Shown here: one piece after another, positions 51,722-60,033 of the stretch
Position numbering within the stretch: the stretch's first letter is position 1
How the letters are laid out: every line of letters starts with the position of its first letter
Assembly: GCF_028368995.1 (NCBI RefSeq)
Contig: NZ_JAQNDL010000002.1
Coordinates: 1,609,724 to 1,673,723 of the forward strand
DNA: 64,000 nt
DNA from: Nannocystis bainbridge
GTDB taxonomy: Bacteria; Myxococcota_A; Polyangia; Nannocystales; Nannocystaceae
Reading direction: 5' to 3'
Notes under the pieces: model-generated
Seen by the model: the letters and a program-made list of their open reading frames with translations, nothing else
Told to the model about the DNA's origin: nothing
Databases searched by the model: none
Translations under genes and position numbers: made by a program

Positions 51722-52911
51722 GACGGCGTCACCTCGCGCCAGTCGCCGCCGCCCTCCGCCCCGCGCACGCGCGCGATCGCCTCGGGCAACGCGGCCAGCA
51801 GCGCTTCGACATCCTCTTCGGTGTTGCCGGCGCCGAGCGAGATCCGCAGCGCCGAGCGAGCCGCGGCCGGCGTCAGCCCCAGCGCCAGCAGCACCGGCGA
51901 CGGCTCGGGCGTGCCCGAGCTGCAGGCCGCCCCGTACGACACCGCGATCCCTGCCAGGTCGAGGTTCATCGCCAGCAGCTGCCCGTCGCAGCCGGCGAAC
52001 CCGGCGCTCACGGTGTTGCCGACCCGGCGCTCGCGATCGCCGTGGACTGTCACATCGGACATGTCCGAAAGGCCAGCCCGCAAGCGTTCGGCCAGTCGGG
52101 TCACGTGGGCGTGGCGCGTCGGCAGCTCGGCCGCGGCCAGCTGCGCCGCGACGCCGAACCCTGTGATGCTGGCGACCGGCTCGGTCCCCGCCCGGCGCCC
52201 GCGCTCTTGCTGGCCGCCGAGCAGCAGCGGATCGATCGCCAGCCGGCGGCGATGGACCAGCGCGCCGACCCCCTTCGGGCCGTAGATTTTGTGGCTGCTG
52301 ACGCTGAGCAGGTCGAGATCCCAGCCATGAAAGTCGAGGGGCAGCTTGCCGAACGCCTGCACCGCGTCGCAGTGGACCAGCGCCCCGGGCGCGAATTCGC
52401 GCACCACGCGGACCAGCGCCGGGATGTCGTAGGCATTGCCGAGCACGTGATTCGCGGCAGCGAGCGAGACAACTCCCACGTCCGGGTTCTCCCGGAGGGC
52501 GGCGCTCAGCGCGTCGGGCTCGATGCGGCCATGGGCGTCGACCGCGACCAGCGCCAGCGGGTGTCCCTCACGCTGCAGCCGGCCCGCCGCCGCCAGCACC
52601 GCCGGGTGCTCGAGCGGCGAAGTGAGCAGGCCAAAAGGCCGCCCTGCGGCCCGCAGCGCCCTCGCAGCGCCGATCAGCGCCAGGTTGTCGGCCTCGGTCC
52701 CGCCCGACGTGAAAGTCACCTCGAGCGCCTCGGCCCCGAGCGCCCGGGCGACCGCGCGGCGCGCCTGTTCGACGGCCGCCCGGGCCCGCTGCCCCGTGCT
52801 GTGCACGCTGGCCGGGTTCCCCTGAAGGAGGGGGTCGGTCAGCGCGGCGATAACAGCGTCCCGGACCCGGGGATCGAGGGGGGTCGTCGCGTTGTGGTCG
52901 AGGTAGCGCAC
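51718..52911 (-). CDS. Cysteine desulfurase (NifS/IscS family)
   Basis: 397 residues from GTG 52911 (V/M-RYLDHNATTPLDP), the canonical N-terminus. The PLP Lys is in SSHKIYGPKG, the active-site Cys in YGAACSSGTPEPSPVL, with TSGGTEADNLAL and HCDAVQAFGKLP as further family marks. It takes sulfur from cysteine as a persulfide, here most likely for MnmA encoded next in the operon; a general Fe-S role is also possible. A palindrome copy (nt 52046-52074) is read as GLSDMSDVTVHG in the small domain. Confidence 0.95.
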   Translation of the reverse strand: MRYLDHNATTPLDPRVRDAVIAALTDPLLQGNPASVHSTGQRARAAVEQARRAVARALGAEALEVTFTSGGTEADNLALIGAARALRAAGRPFGLLTSPLEHPAVLAAAGRLQREGHPLALVAVDAHGRIEPDALSAALRENPDVGVVSLAAANHVLGNAYDIPALVRVVREFAPGALVHCDAVQAFGKLPLDFHGWDLDLLSVSSHKIYGPKGVGALVHRRRLAIDPLLLGGQQERGRRAGTEPVASITGFGVAAQLAAAELPTRHAHVTRLAERLRAGLSDMSDVTVHGDRERRVGNTVSAGFAGCDGQLLAMNLDLAGIAVSYGAACSSGTPEPSPVLLALGLTPAAARSALRISLGAGNTEEDVEALLAALPEAIARVRGAEGGGDWREVTPS

Positions 52912-52975
52912 CCAGGGCCGGCTATAGCACGAGGTCCGGCGCCGGGAGCCCCGGTTTAGCCGGCTTGTTGACGGG

Positions 52976-55003
52976 ATGGGCTCCGGCGTTGAATCATCAC
53001 AGCGCGTGAGTCTCCTCGGGACCATGATGGTGAGAGCGGGCCTGCTCTCCGACGAGCAGTTAGCCGCGGTACAGGCCACAAGCGCCGAGCGCAAGCTCTC
53101 CTTCGTCGAAGCTCTGCTTTCGCACAGCTTCGCCGATGAAGACAGCGTCGTCGGTTTCCTTCACAGCAAGCTGATGATCCCCAAGGTGGGCGCCAGCATC
53201 CTCGACGGCGTCGATCGATCGGCGCTCGATCGGGTCCCCGGTGAATTGGCTGCGCGCCACGCCGTGCTCCCGATCTCGAGCGACGAGACTGGCAACCTCA
53301 CCCTGGCGATGGTCGACCCGACCGACATGAAAGCGGTCGACGCCATCTCGGCGCACACGGGCGCGTATCTGGTTCGCGCGGTCGCGCCGCTGCGAGTCAT
53401 CCGCTCCTCGATCACGCACCACTACGGGATCCCGGCGCCGACCTTGCCCTCGCTGCAGGCGACCAAGCCGGCCACCGCCGCGACCCCGGCCGCGGTCATC
53501 CCCGCCGGCGCCTCCGCACCTGGCTCGAGCACCAGCCGCGCCCCCTCGGCCGCCGTCAGCTCGGCGCCGACGGTGACGCCCCCGACCATTGGCACCCCGC
53601 CGAACGGCGCCCTGACCGTGCCTTCGCCGCCGGTCGTCGAGCCCGTCGCCGCGGGCGCCTCTCGCCCCTCCGCCCCCAGCGGCGCCGCGATCCGTCCGGC
53701 CGCCGTGCTCCAGCCCTCGGCCGTGCTCATGGCCGGCGCCCCGCGTCCGGCCGCCGTGTTGCCGGCCGCCGCCTTCGCGCCCTCGCCGTACGGCATCCCC
53801 GCCCACGCCGCCGCGCCCGTGGTCGCATCGAGCGCCACCGCGACCGTAGTCGCACCTGTCCCTTCGGCCAGCCCGCCCGGCAGCGGCAGCCTCGCCGCGG
53901 CGCTCACCGCCACCCCGCCGGTCGCCACCTCCCCCGCGAGCAACGGCGTCTCGTCGGTCGGCGCGACCAACCTCTCCGCCCCCAACCTCGCCGCCCCCAA
54001 CCTCGCCACCCCGCCGATCGCCGTACCTGTCTCTTCGGCCAGCTCGGCCCCGGGCAACGTCACCCAGCCGTTCGCCTCCTCGAGCATCACCGCGGCGATG
54101 CCCGCCGCACCTGTCTCTGCGGCCAGCTCGACCACGGGCAGCGTCGCCCAGCCGTCCACCGCCGCGAGCGTCCCCGCCGCGGTCGCCATCGACGCCGACA
54201 CCGTACCTGTCCCTGCGGCCAGCCCCGTCAGCGAGCCCGAGGCGCCCGTGCCGACGATCGCTGGCGCCATGGCGACCCTGCGCCCGGCCGAAGAGATCGA
54301 CACCTCGCGCGGTCGCACCGAGCCCGGCACCGAGAGCGCCGCCGAGACCCTCTCCGGCGCCCCGCGGCCCAGCGACGACCTCGACATCCCGCTCGACGAC
54401 CTCGAGAGCAACGACCGACCCGGCACCTCCGGGCCCGGCGAGGCGACCTTCGACGCCGCCAAGACCCAGACCTGGATCCCGCCGAGCTTCACCGCCGCCA
54501 ACGAGATCATCCCGCTGTCGCCGGAGGCGTTCCACCGCCTGCTGCCGCGCTTCGCCACCGTCAAGTCGCGCGACGAGGTCACCGACCTGCTGCTCGATTT
54601 CCTCGCCGAGGGCTTCTCGCGGGTCATCATGTTCGTCCACGTCAAGGGCGAGATCCGCGGCCGCGACGCCCGCGGCGAAGACCTGCTGGTCGAGGCCGTG
54701 CGCCAGATCCGGATCCCCGCCGGCGGCCCCTCGGTGTTCTCCGGCGTCATCGAGCGCCGCCTCCCCTACTTCGGCGCGATGCGGACCGACACCCCGATCG
54801 ACGCCGCCTTCTTCTCGGCCCTCGGCGGCGTCGAGGGCGTCATCCTGGTCCTGCCCGTCCTCCTGCGCGAGAAGGTCCCGCTGATCGTGTTCGCCTCGGG
54901 CTCGAGCAACCCCGTCGACCCGCGCAGCCTGCACGAGCTGACCCACGAGGTCGCCGCCGCGCTCGAGCGCATCATCGTGATCGAGAAGGCCCGCGGGAAG
55001 TAG
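52976..55003 (+). CDS. MshEN (GspE N-terminal)-domain protein with long low-complexity linker
   Basis: 675 residues. The N-terminal ~150 residues are an MshEN domain (LGTMMVRAGLLSDEQLAAVQ, then LAARHAVLPISSDETGNLTLAMVDPTDMKAVDAIS), which in pilus and secretion ATPases binds cyclic-di-GMP. No ATPase follows. Instead a ~300-residue Ala/Pro/Ser/Thr-rich linker leads to a C-terminal GAF-like domain (~500-675: DEVTDLLLDFLAEGFSRVIMFVHV, then VEGVILVLPVLLREKVPLIVFA). It is probably a cytosolic regulatory protein for type IV pili or secretion. Four palindrome copies (53854, 54025, 54109, 54205) sit in the linker in one frame, each read as PV-P/S-S/A-A-S. Confidence 0.85.
   Translation: MGSGVESSQRVSLLGTMMVRAGLLSDEQLAAVQATSAERKLSFVEALLSHSFADEDSVVGFLHSKLMIPKVGASILDGVDRSALDRVPGELAARHAVLPISSDETGNLTLAMVDPTDMKAVDAISAHTGAYLVRAVAPLRVIRSSITHHYGIPAPTLPSLQATKPATAATPAAVIPAGASAPGSSTSRAPSAAVSSAPTVTPPTIGTPPNGALTVPSPPVVEPVAAGASRPSAPSGAAIRPAAVLQPSAVLMAGAPRPAAVLPAAAFAPSPYGIPAHAAAPVVASSATATVVAPVPSASPPGSGSLAAALTATPPVATSPASNGVSSVGATNLSAPNLAAPNLATPPIAVPVSSASSAPGNVTQPFASSSITAAMPAAPVSAASSTTGSVAQPSTAASVPAAVAIDADTVPVPAASPVSEPEAPVPTIAGAMATLRPAEEIDTSRGRTEPGTESAAETLSGAPRPSDDLDIPLDDLESNDRPGTSGPGEATFDAAKTQTWIPPSFTAANEIIPLSPEAFHRLLPRFATVKSRDEVTDLLLDFLAEGFSRVIMFVHVKGEIRGRDARGEDLLVEAVRQIRIPAGGPSVFSGVIERRLPYFGAMRTDTPIDAAFFSALGGVEGVILVLPVLLREKVPLIVFASGSSNPVDPRSLHELTHEVAAALERIIVIEKARGK
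53854..54223. repeat. Four in-frame palindrome copies in the MshEN-protein linker
   Basis: ACCTGTCYCTKCGGCCAGC occurs at 53854-53872, 54025-54043, 54109-54127 and 54205-54223. The spacings 171, 84 and 96 are all multiples of three, so the repeats always encode the same peptide (PVPSAS, PVSSAS, PVSAAS, PVPAAS). This is the CCTGTCC/GGCCAG variant of the element. Confidence 0.8.
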
Positions 55004-55466
55004 CCGCGCCGGCCCCGGCGCGCATGTCGAAGCGGGCATGTCCAAACGGACATGCCCGTTTCTCTATGTCCGTTCGCGCATGTCCTCACGGACATGCGCG
55101 AAGCGACATGTCCGAAGGCGCAGACTAGTGTGCACGTGAACTCTGTCGCTGCCGAAGCAGCACCAAGCAGCGCCGCACATCGGTAACGCAGCGTCGGCTC
55201 GCACCAGAAGCGCTTCGATGCCGAAGCAGCGCCAAGCGTCACCGCAGTCGCAGCGTCGGCTCGCACCAGAAGCGTTTCGACGCCGAAGCAGCGCCGCACA
55301 CAGGCGCGCAGCGTCGGCCCGCACCAGAAGCGCTTCGATGCCGAAGCAGCGCCGAGCAGCGCCGCACACAGACGCGCAGCATCGGCTCGCACCGGGGTGC
55401 GTCGATGCCGAAGCAGCGCCAAGCGTCACCGCAGTCGGAGCGACGCCTCCCGAGCGCCCCACCCGC
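55004..55466. repeat. 463-base convergent gap: palindrome array plus a separate tandem repeat
   Basis: 55023-55122 is a palindrome array (GCATGTCGAAGCGGGCATGTC, AAACGGACATGCCCGTTTC, CATGTCCTCACGGACATG, GCGACATGTCCGAAG). 55151-55445 is a different, degenerate tandem repeat: GCCGAAGCAGC starts at 55151, 55220, 55282, 55340 and 55407, each copy followed by ...GCGTCGGCTCGCACCAGAAGC. Unit lengths vary from 58 to 69. No open frame there looks like a gene. Confidence 0.85.
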
Positions 55467-56456
55467 TCAAGCGAGCGGCTTGCCGACGCGCGCGCAGTGC
55501 CCGAGGTGGGCCTTGAGGTACTTGCTGGGCAGCTCGCGGGCGAGATGCCCGCCGAGCCGCGCGCTGATGGCCACCAGCCGGTCGAGATCGATCCCGGTGC
55601 GGCAGCCCATCCCGTGCAGCATGTACACCACGTCCTCGGTCGACACGTTGCCCGACGCCCCGGGCGCGTACGGGCAGCCGCCGAGGCCGCCGATCGCCGA
55701 GTCGACCGTGCGGATCCCGAGCTGCAGCGCCACCGTGATGTTGGCCAGCGCCGTCCCGCGCGTGTCGTGGAAATGGACCGCGAGCTGATCGAGGCGGACC
55801 CCCGCGTGCAACAGGCCGTCGAGGATGTACTCGACCTGGCGCGGCGTGCCGACGCCGATCGTGTCGCCGAGGCTCAGCTCGTAGCAGCCCATCTCGAGCA
55901 GGCTCGAGCCGACGCGCAGCACCTGCTCGAACGGCACCTCGCCCTCGTAGGGGCAGCCGTACACCGTGCTGACGTAGCCGCGGACCGTCATCCCGCGGGC
56001 GCGCGCCTCGGTCACCACCTCGCGGTAGGTCGCCAGCGCCTCTTCCGTGGTCTTGTTGATGTTCTTGCGGTTGTGCGTCTGCGACGCCGCCATGAACACC
56101 GCGATCTCCTGCATGCCCGCGCGCGAGGCCGCGTCGAGGCCGCGCAGGTTCGGCACCAGCGCGCTGTAAGTGACGCCCGGCTTGCGACGGATGCGGGTCG
56201 CCACTTCCATGTGATCGGCGAGCGCGGGGATCCAGCGCGGGTTGACGAAGCTCGTCACCTCGATGCGCTTGACCCCGGCGTCGACGAGGCCCTCGATCAT
56301 CTCGATCTTGCGATCGGCCGACAGGATCGTCGCCTCGTTCTGCAGCCCGTCGCGCGGCCCGACCTCGTAGATCGAGACCTCGGGCGGCATCGATCCGAAC
56401 AGGCGCGTCGGCTCGACGGTGTCGGTTCCGGAGGGACGTGCGGACGAATCAGTCAC
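55467..56456 (-). CDS. mvaB: Hydroxymethylglutaryl-CoA lyase
   Basis: 329 residues from GTG 56456, with GGGAG eight bases upstream; ATG 56390 (MPPEVSIYEVGP) would give 307. Signatures: YEVGPRDGLQNEA (metal and acid/base residues), SFVNPRWIPALADH, GYVSTVYGCPYEGEV and GGCPYAPGASGNVSTED with the catalytic Cys of HMG-CoA lyases. It splits HMG-CoA to acetyl-CoA and acetoacetate in leucine degradation. The gene overlaps the end of the flavin-reductase-like gene by eight bases. No other leucine-pathway gene is in the window. Confidence 0.95.
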   Translation of the reverse strand: MTDSSARPSGTDTVEPTRLFGSMPPEVSIYEVGPRDGLQNEATILSADRKIEMIEGLVDAGVKRIEVTSFVNPRWIPALADHMEVATRIRRKPGVTYSALVPNLRGLDAASRAGMQEIAVFMAASQTHNRKNINKTTEEALATYREVVTEARARGMTVRGYVSTVYGCPYEGEVPFEQVLRVGSSLLEMGCYELSLGDTIGVGTPRQVEYILDGLLHAGVRLDQLAVHFHDTRGTALANITVALQLGIRTVDSAIGGLGGCPYAPGASGNVSTEDVVYMLHGMGCRTGIDLDRLVAISARLGGHLARELPSKYLKAHLGHCARVGKPLA

Positions 56457-57057
56457 TGGCCTTGCTCCCGGGCGCCTGGGGGCGCAAAAGCTCGAAGCGA
56501 TCCGTCGTGCGAGTGTACGCGATCCCGCCGAGGCGGCCGATCGACTGCAATTGCCCCGGGTCGATCGGCAGCAGGCGGCCTCGCGCATCGCGCCGCAGCA
56601 GCTCGCTGGCGACGGAGAAATGCACCACCTCGGCCACGACCAGCGTGGCTGACGGTTTTCCGGGGGCGCCGTCCCCCAGCGGAAGCGCGTGCACGAGCTT
56701 GCACTCGAGACAGGCCAGCGCTCCCACGACGCGAGGAGGCGCAACGACCGCAGCCGCCTCGGCCGCGATCGCGCACGCCTCCCACTCCGAAATCTCGGGC
56801 GAAAACGGCGCCGACGTGGCGTTCATCGCCGTGGCGAGGCCATCGGACACGTGGTTGATGACCATCTCGCGGGTCGCCAGCACGTTCGCCAGCGTGTCCT
56901 TCATGCGCCCGTCGGGCCACCACGACACGCTGAACACCACCATCGGCGGGTGCGAGCAGACGGCCTGGTAGTAGCTGAACGGCGCCAGGTTGCGGCGGCC
57001 GTCCTCGCTGACGCTCGACACCCACGCGATCGGACGCGGCGCGACCAGGTCGGTCAT
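56449..57057 (-). CDS. Flavin reductase-like FMN-binding split-barrel protein
   Basis: 202 residues from ATG 57057. The family pattern VAPRPIAWVSSVSEDGRRNLAPFSYYQAVCSHPPMVVFSVS is clear, then VINHVSDGLATAMNATSAPF and ALACLECKLVH. Members bind FMN and reduce it or act as oxygenase partners. Compared with the family, the ~15 residues that usually precede the first strand (ending YRLLTxLV) are encoded just upstream (ETYRL) but without an in-frame start codon, so the N-terminus may be shortened or use a rare start. It overlaps the HMG-CoA lyase gene. Confidence 0.85.
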   Translation of the reverse strand: MTDLVAPRPIAWVSSVSEDGRRNLAPFSYYQAVCSHPPMVVFSVSWWPDGRMKDTLANVLATREMVINHVSDGLATAMNATSAPFSPEISEWEACAIAAEAAAVVAPPRVVGALACLECKLVHALPLGDGAPGKPSATLVVAEVVHFSVASELLRRDARGRLLPIDPGQLQSIGRLGGIAYTRTTDRFELLRPQAPGSKASD

Positions 57058-57194
57058 CAGCCGGTACGTCTCGGCGGCGCCGAGGCTCGGCGCGGGGATC
57101 TCGGTGTGTCCGGGGATGCTCTTGTGATTAGCAGAAAAGGCCGGCGACCTTCCGCGCCAGCCCCGTCTGGACCCTCACATCCGCACCTGCGGCC

Positions 57195-58742
57195 TCACCT
57201 GGCCGAAGGGACAGACTCGACCGCGCCGCGCACGAAGCCTCGCGCTTCGTCCTCGACCGTGCGGAACACCACCAGCATCCCCCGGTTCGACATCGTGTAG
57301 AAGCGGCCCAGCTCGGCGTCGTAGACCGGCGGGCCGGAGATCCCACTGCCGGTGTTGAGGTTGGCGAGGTACTCGCCGGTCTCGACGTCGTAGGCGAGCA
57401 GGCCGTCGTCGGAGTGCGCGATGAAGGCGATGTCCCCGACCACCAGCGGCGTCTGCACGAACCCGGGGTTCAGCTGCTGCCGCCAGCGCACGCGGCCGCC
57501 GTGCTCGAGCGCGAAGACCCCCTCGAGCGCCGACGCCACGATCATCAGACCACGCGGACCGGCCACCACCGTGCCCGCCCCGCGCAGCGGCCGGTACCAG
57601 CGCTGCAGCCCGTCGGCCAGCGCCAGCCCGTACACCCCGGTGCTCTGCCCGGTGACCACGAGCTCGCCGCGGTCGGTCAGGATCAGCGGCGTGCCGTCGG
57701 CGTCGACGAAGTCCCCGCCCGCCGGCGGCGCCGCGTTCGCCAGCCACATCGGCTCACCCGACTGGGCCCCGATCGCCGCGACCTTGCCGTTGCTGAAGCC
57801 GGTGAAGATCGTCCCGGTCGGCGGGCTCGATGGCGCACCGTTGGCCGCTTCGCCCCCGAGCACCGCGCCAGCGGGCGGCGAACCACTCGCCGGTGCGCTC
57901 GCCGAACCACTCGCCGCTGCGTTCGCCGGAGCGCTCGTCGAACCACTCGCCGACGCCTTCGCCCCGCCAGTCTGGACCGGCACCGCGGTCTCGCCGTCGC
58001 CTGCGGGCGAATCGCCGGTCGTCTCGCTGGGCTCTTCCTCAGCCTCAGCCTCGGCCGGCTCGCCGAGCACAGCCTCGGCCCCGATCCCGGCGGCGGCGGC
58101 CGCCTGATCCGGCGTCTGCGTCACCACGCCTTCGCCCGCCAGGTACGACAGGCCCGCGTGCCCGTGGACCGTGAATTCGGTCGGGTACGGCTGCTCGTAC
58201 TGCCAGCGCCACGCGCCAGTCTTCAGCTCGAGCGCGAACACCTGGTCGCGCGAGTTGACGACGAACACCGTGCCCTCACGGACCAGCGGCTCGTTGCGGA
58301 TCGTGCCCAGCGTCGAGTAGCTCCACCGCGTCTTGCGGGTCTCGAGCTCGATCGCCAGCAGGTCGCCGTTGTCGGTCCCGAGCAGCATCAACTCGCCGTC
58401 GAGCGCCAGCTTCGGCACACTCGAGATCGCCCCCGGGAACTGCTGCTCCCACACGACGTCGCCGGTCTCCATCGACAGCGCCAGCAGCGAGCCGGCGCGC
58501 GTGCCGACGTAGATCAGCCGGCGGCCCGGATCCGGCGCCACGCCGGCGAACTCGTCGGGGTTGAGCACGCCGTAGTCGTGCAGCGCGATCTGCTGCACCC
58601 GGGCCAGCTCGAGGTTCGCGCGCGCCCCGGGCGTCAGCTCCGGGTGCGGCAGGACCGTGCGGGTCTCGCCGGCACATGCCCCGAGGGACAGGGCCAAAGC
58701 GACATGTCCCAAGAGACAGTGGAGCCGGGCGGCGGGCGTCAC
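57195..58742 (-). CDS. bamB: BamB-like PQQ beta-propeller lipoprotein
   Basis: 515 residues from GTG 58742, overlapping the yfgM-like stop (GTGA). The lipoprotein signal RLHCLLGHVALALSLGAC is encoded almost wholly by palindrome copies (nt 58671-58721). The body is a PQQ-type propeller (GRRLIYVGTRAGSLLALSMETGDVVWEQQFPG, ELMLLGTDNGDLLAIELETRKTRWSYSTLGTI), interrupted by an Ala/Ser/Gly-rich insert (~220-300, nt 57840-58060) in which CGAACCACTCGCCG repeats at 57879, 57903 and 57939. In BamB this propeller helps assemble outer-membrane proteins with BamA. The yfgM-like neighbour strengthens the assignment. Confidence 0.85.
   Translation of the reverse strand: MTPAARLHCLLGHVALALSLGACAGETRTVLPHPELTPGARANLELARVQQIALHDYGVLNPDEFAGVAPDPGRRLIYVGTRAGSLLALSMETGDVVWEQQFPGAISSVPKLALDGELMLLGTDNGDLLAIELETRKTRWSYSTLGTIRNEPLVREGTVFVVNSRDQVFALELKTGAWRWQYEQPYPTEFTVHGHAGLSYLAGEGVVTQTPDQAAAAAGIGAEAVLGEPAEAEAEEEPSETTGDSPAGDGETAVPVQTGGAKASASGSTSAPANAAASGSASAPASGSPPAGAVLGGEAANGAPSSPPTGTIFTGFSNGKVAAIGAQSGEPMWLANAAPPAGGDFVDADGTPLILTDRGELVVTGQSTGVYGLALADGLQRWYRPLRGAGTVVAGPRGLMIVASALEGVFALEHGGRVRWRQQLNPGFVQTPLVVGDIAFIAHSDDGLLAYDVETGEYLANLNTGSGISGPPVYDAELGRFYTMSNRGMLVVFRTVEDEARGFVRGAVESVPSAR
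58671..58721. repeat. Dispersed palindromes forming the BamB-like signal peptide
   Basis: On the coding strand the elements read CTGTCTCTTGGGACATG, GTCGCTTTGGCC and CTGTCCCTCGGGGCATGTGCC. They give the hydrophobic core LLGHVALALSLGAC including the lipobox Cys. This is a palindrome that is not neutral in its protein context. Confidence 0.75.
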
Positions 58743-59632
58743 GGGGTCGGCGCTCCCGGTGCGTCCATCACCTGGATCGGCGATTCGGGCGTCGGTTGAC
58801 CGGCCAGCGCCTGCGGGTCGAGCTCCTCCAGCCGCTTGCGCACGTCGTTCTGGGCGATCGACGGCTGCTGCAGCGGGTACTCGGCGATGTACTGGCGATA
58901 GACCTCGAGCGCGGCGTCGGTCTTGCCCTGGCGCTCGAGGATGCGGCCCTTCTGCCACAGCGCCATGTCGCGGTAGAACGCGCCCTTCTGGCCGGCCAGC
59001 GTCTCGAGCTCGGCCAGCGCGCCGTCGAGGTCGTTCTGGGCCTCGCGCGCGAACGCCAGCCCCTCGCGGGCCGAGAACAGCAGCGGATGACCGGCGCCGG
59101 CCTGGCCGAGGAACTCGCGGTACAGCGCCTCTGCGCCCGCCGGATCGCCGGCTCGCAGCAGCCCGGTCGCGCGCACCAGCTTGCCGTTGAGCGCCGCGTC
59201 GCTGCCGGCCGCCGTCGCGTCGAGCTCGTCGAGCGCCTTGGTGACCGCCGCCGAGCGCTCCGCCTCGTCCTTGACGATCGGCGCCACCGGCTTGCCCTTG
59301 TTGGCCCCCAGCAGCAGCGCCGGATCGCCGACCTCGGCCTCCGACTCGTAGCGGGCCGCCGTCGCCAGCGACCGCGTCGCCGTCGCCGACGCCGTCTGCC
59401 GGCTGTTGTAGACCACGACGACGACGACGAGCACGGCCAGCGCCGCGACCACGACGCCGATCACCAGCCCGCTGCGCGCCTTGGCCGTGCGCCCTGCTTC
59501 CTTCACCCCGGTGACGAAAGCGTCCTCCTGCGGGCCGCCGTCGCCACCGCGACGCTTGCTGCGGCTGTGGTCCCACGTCGGCAGCTCCATGCGCACGCCA
59601 CCGGTCGCTGGCGCCTTGTCTTCGTCGCTCAC
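58739..59632 (-). CDS. YfgM-like TPR membrane protein
   Basis: 297 residues from ATG 59632. An N-terminal cytosolic stretch is followed by one TM helix (GLVIGVVVAALAVLVVVVVVY, ~55-75), then a periplasmic helical region with TPR-like units (ATGLLRAGDPAGAEALYREFL, WQKGRILERQGKTDAALEVYRQYIAEYP). Size, topology and position directly before bamB match YfgM, an ancillary SecYEG partner that hands over periplasmic proteins. The stop overlaps the bamB GTG. Confidence 0.82.
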   Translation of the reverse strand: MSDEDKAPATGGVRMELPTWDHSRSKRRGGDGGPQEDAFVTGVKEAGRTAKARSGLVIGVVVAALAVLVVVVVVYNSRQTASATATRSLATAARYESEAEVGDPALLLGANKGKPVAPIVKDEAERSAAVTKALDELDATAAGSDAALNGKLVRATGLLRAGDPAGAEALYREFLGQAGAGHPLLFSAREGLAFAREAQNDLDGALAELETLAGQKGAFYRDMALWQKGRILERQGKTDAALEVYRQYIAEYPLQQPSIAQNDVRKRLEELDPQALAGQPTPESPIQVMDAPGAPTP

Positions 59633-60033
59633 TGGGGCTGTCTACCGGGCCGTGGCGCCTTTGTCCACCATCGCCGCCCAGGCCCGCCCCTGACCGCTGT
59701 CGGGACTTCCCGCCCGCCCTCGCCGCACCTCGCGCAGGCCCCGGAGAAGCTCTGGAGAGCCGCCTTGGCGCCCTCTGCGCCAATGGCGCAACTCCTCGGG
59801 TAGCTGTTCCGGTGTGACTTCCATGAAGCAAGCGGCGATCGCCTCACGCGGCGCAGCCGGCCGGCCGACCGCAGCCGATCGACCTGCCCGCCCTTCGGGG
59901 CCGGCCCCCGCGCCGCCGCGACGGAGATCCTGTCCCACAAGACATGTCCCCGAGGACATCACCGAGGTCGCTCCACCAGCGCAGGCGAACCCCGCGAAGG
60001 CCTCGCCTGCGCTGCGCACGGCCGCCCGCCCCG
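59633..60033. other. 401-base gap upstream of yfgM-bamB
   Basis: No gene. A palindrome pair at 59932-59960 (CCTGTCCCACAAGACATG, TCCCCGAGGACATC) lies close to the 3' end of the permease gene on the minus strand. The half next to yfgM has none and should hold its promoter. Confidence 0.55.

Noticed and set aside
55151..55445. Possible CRISPR array
   Set aside because: Unit lengths vary, the copies are degenerate over their whole length, and there are no unique spacers of constant size or cas genes.
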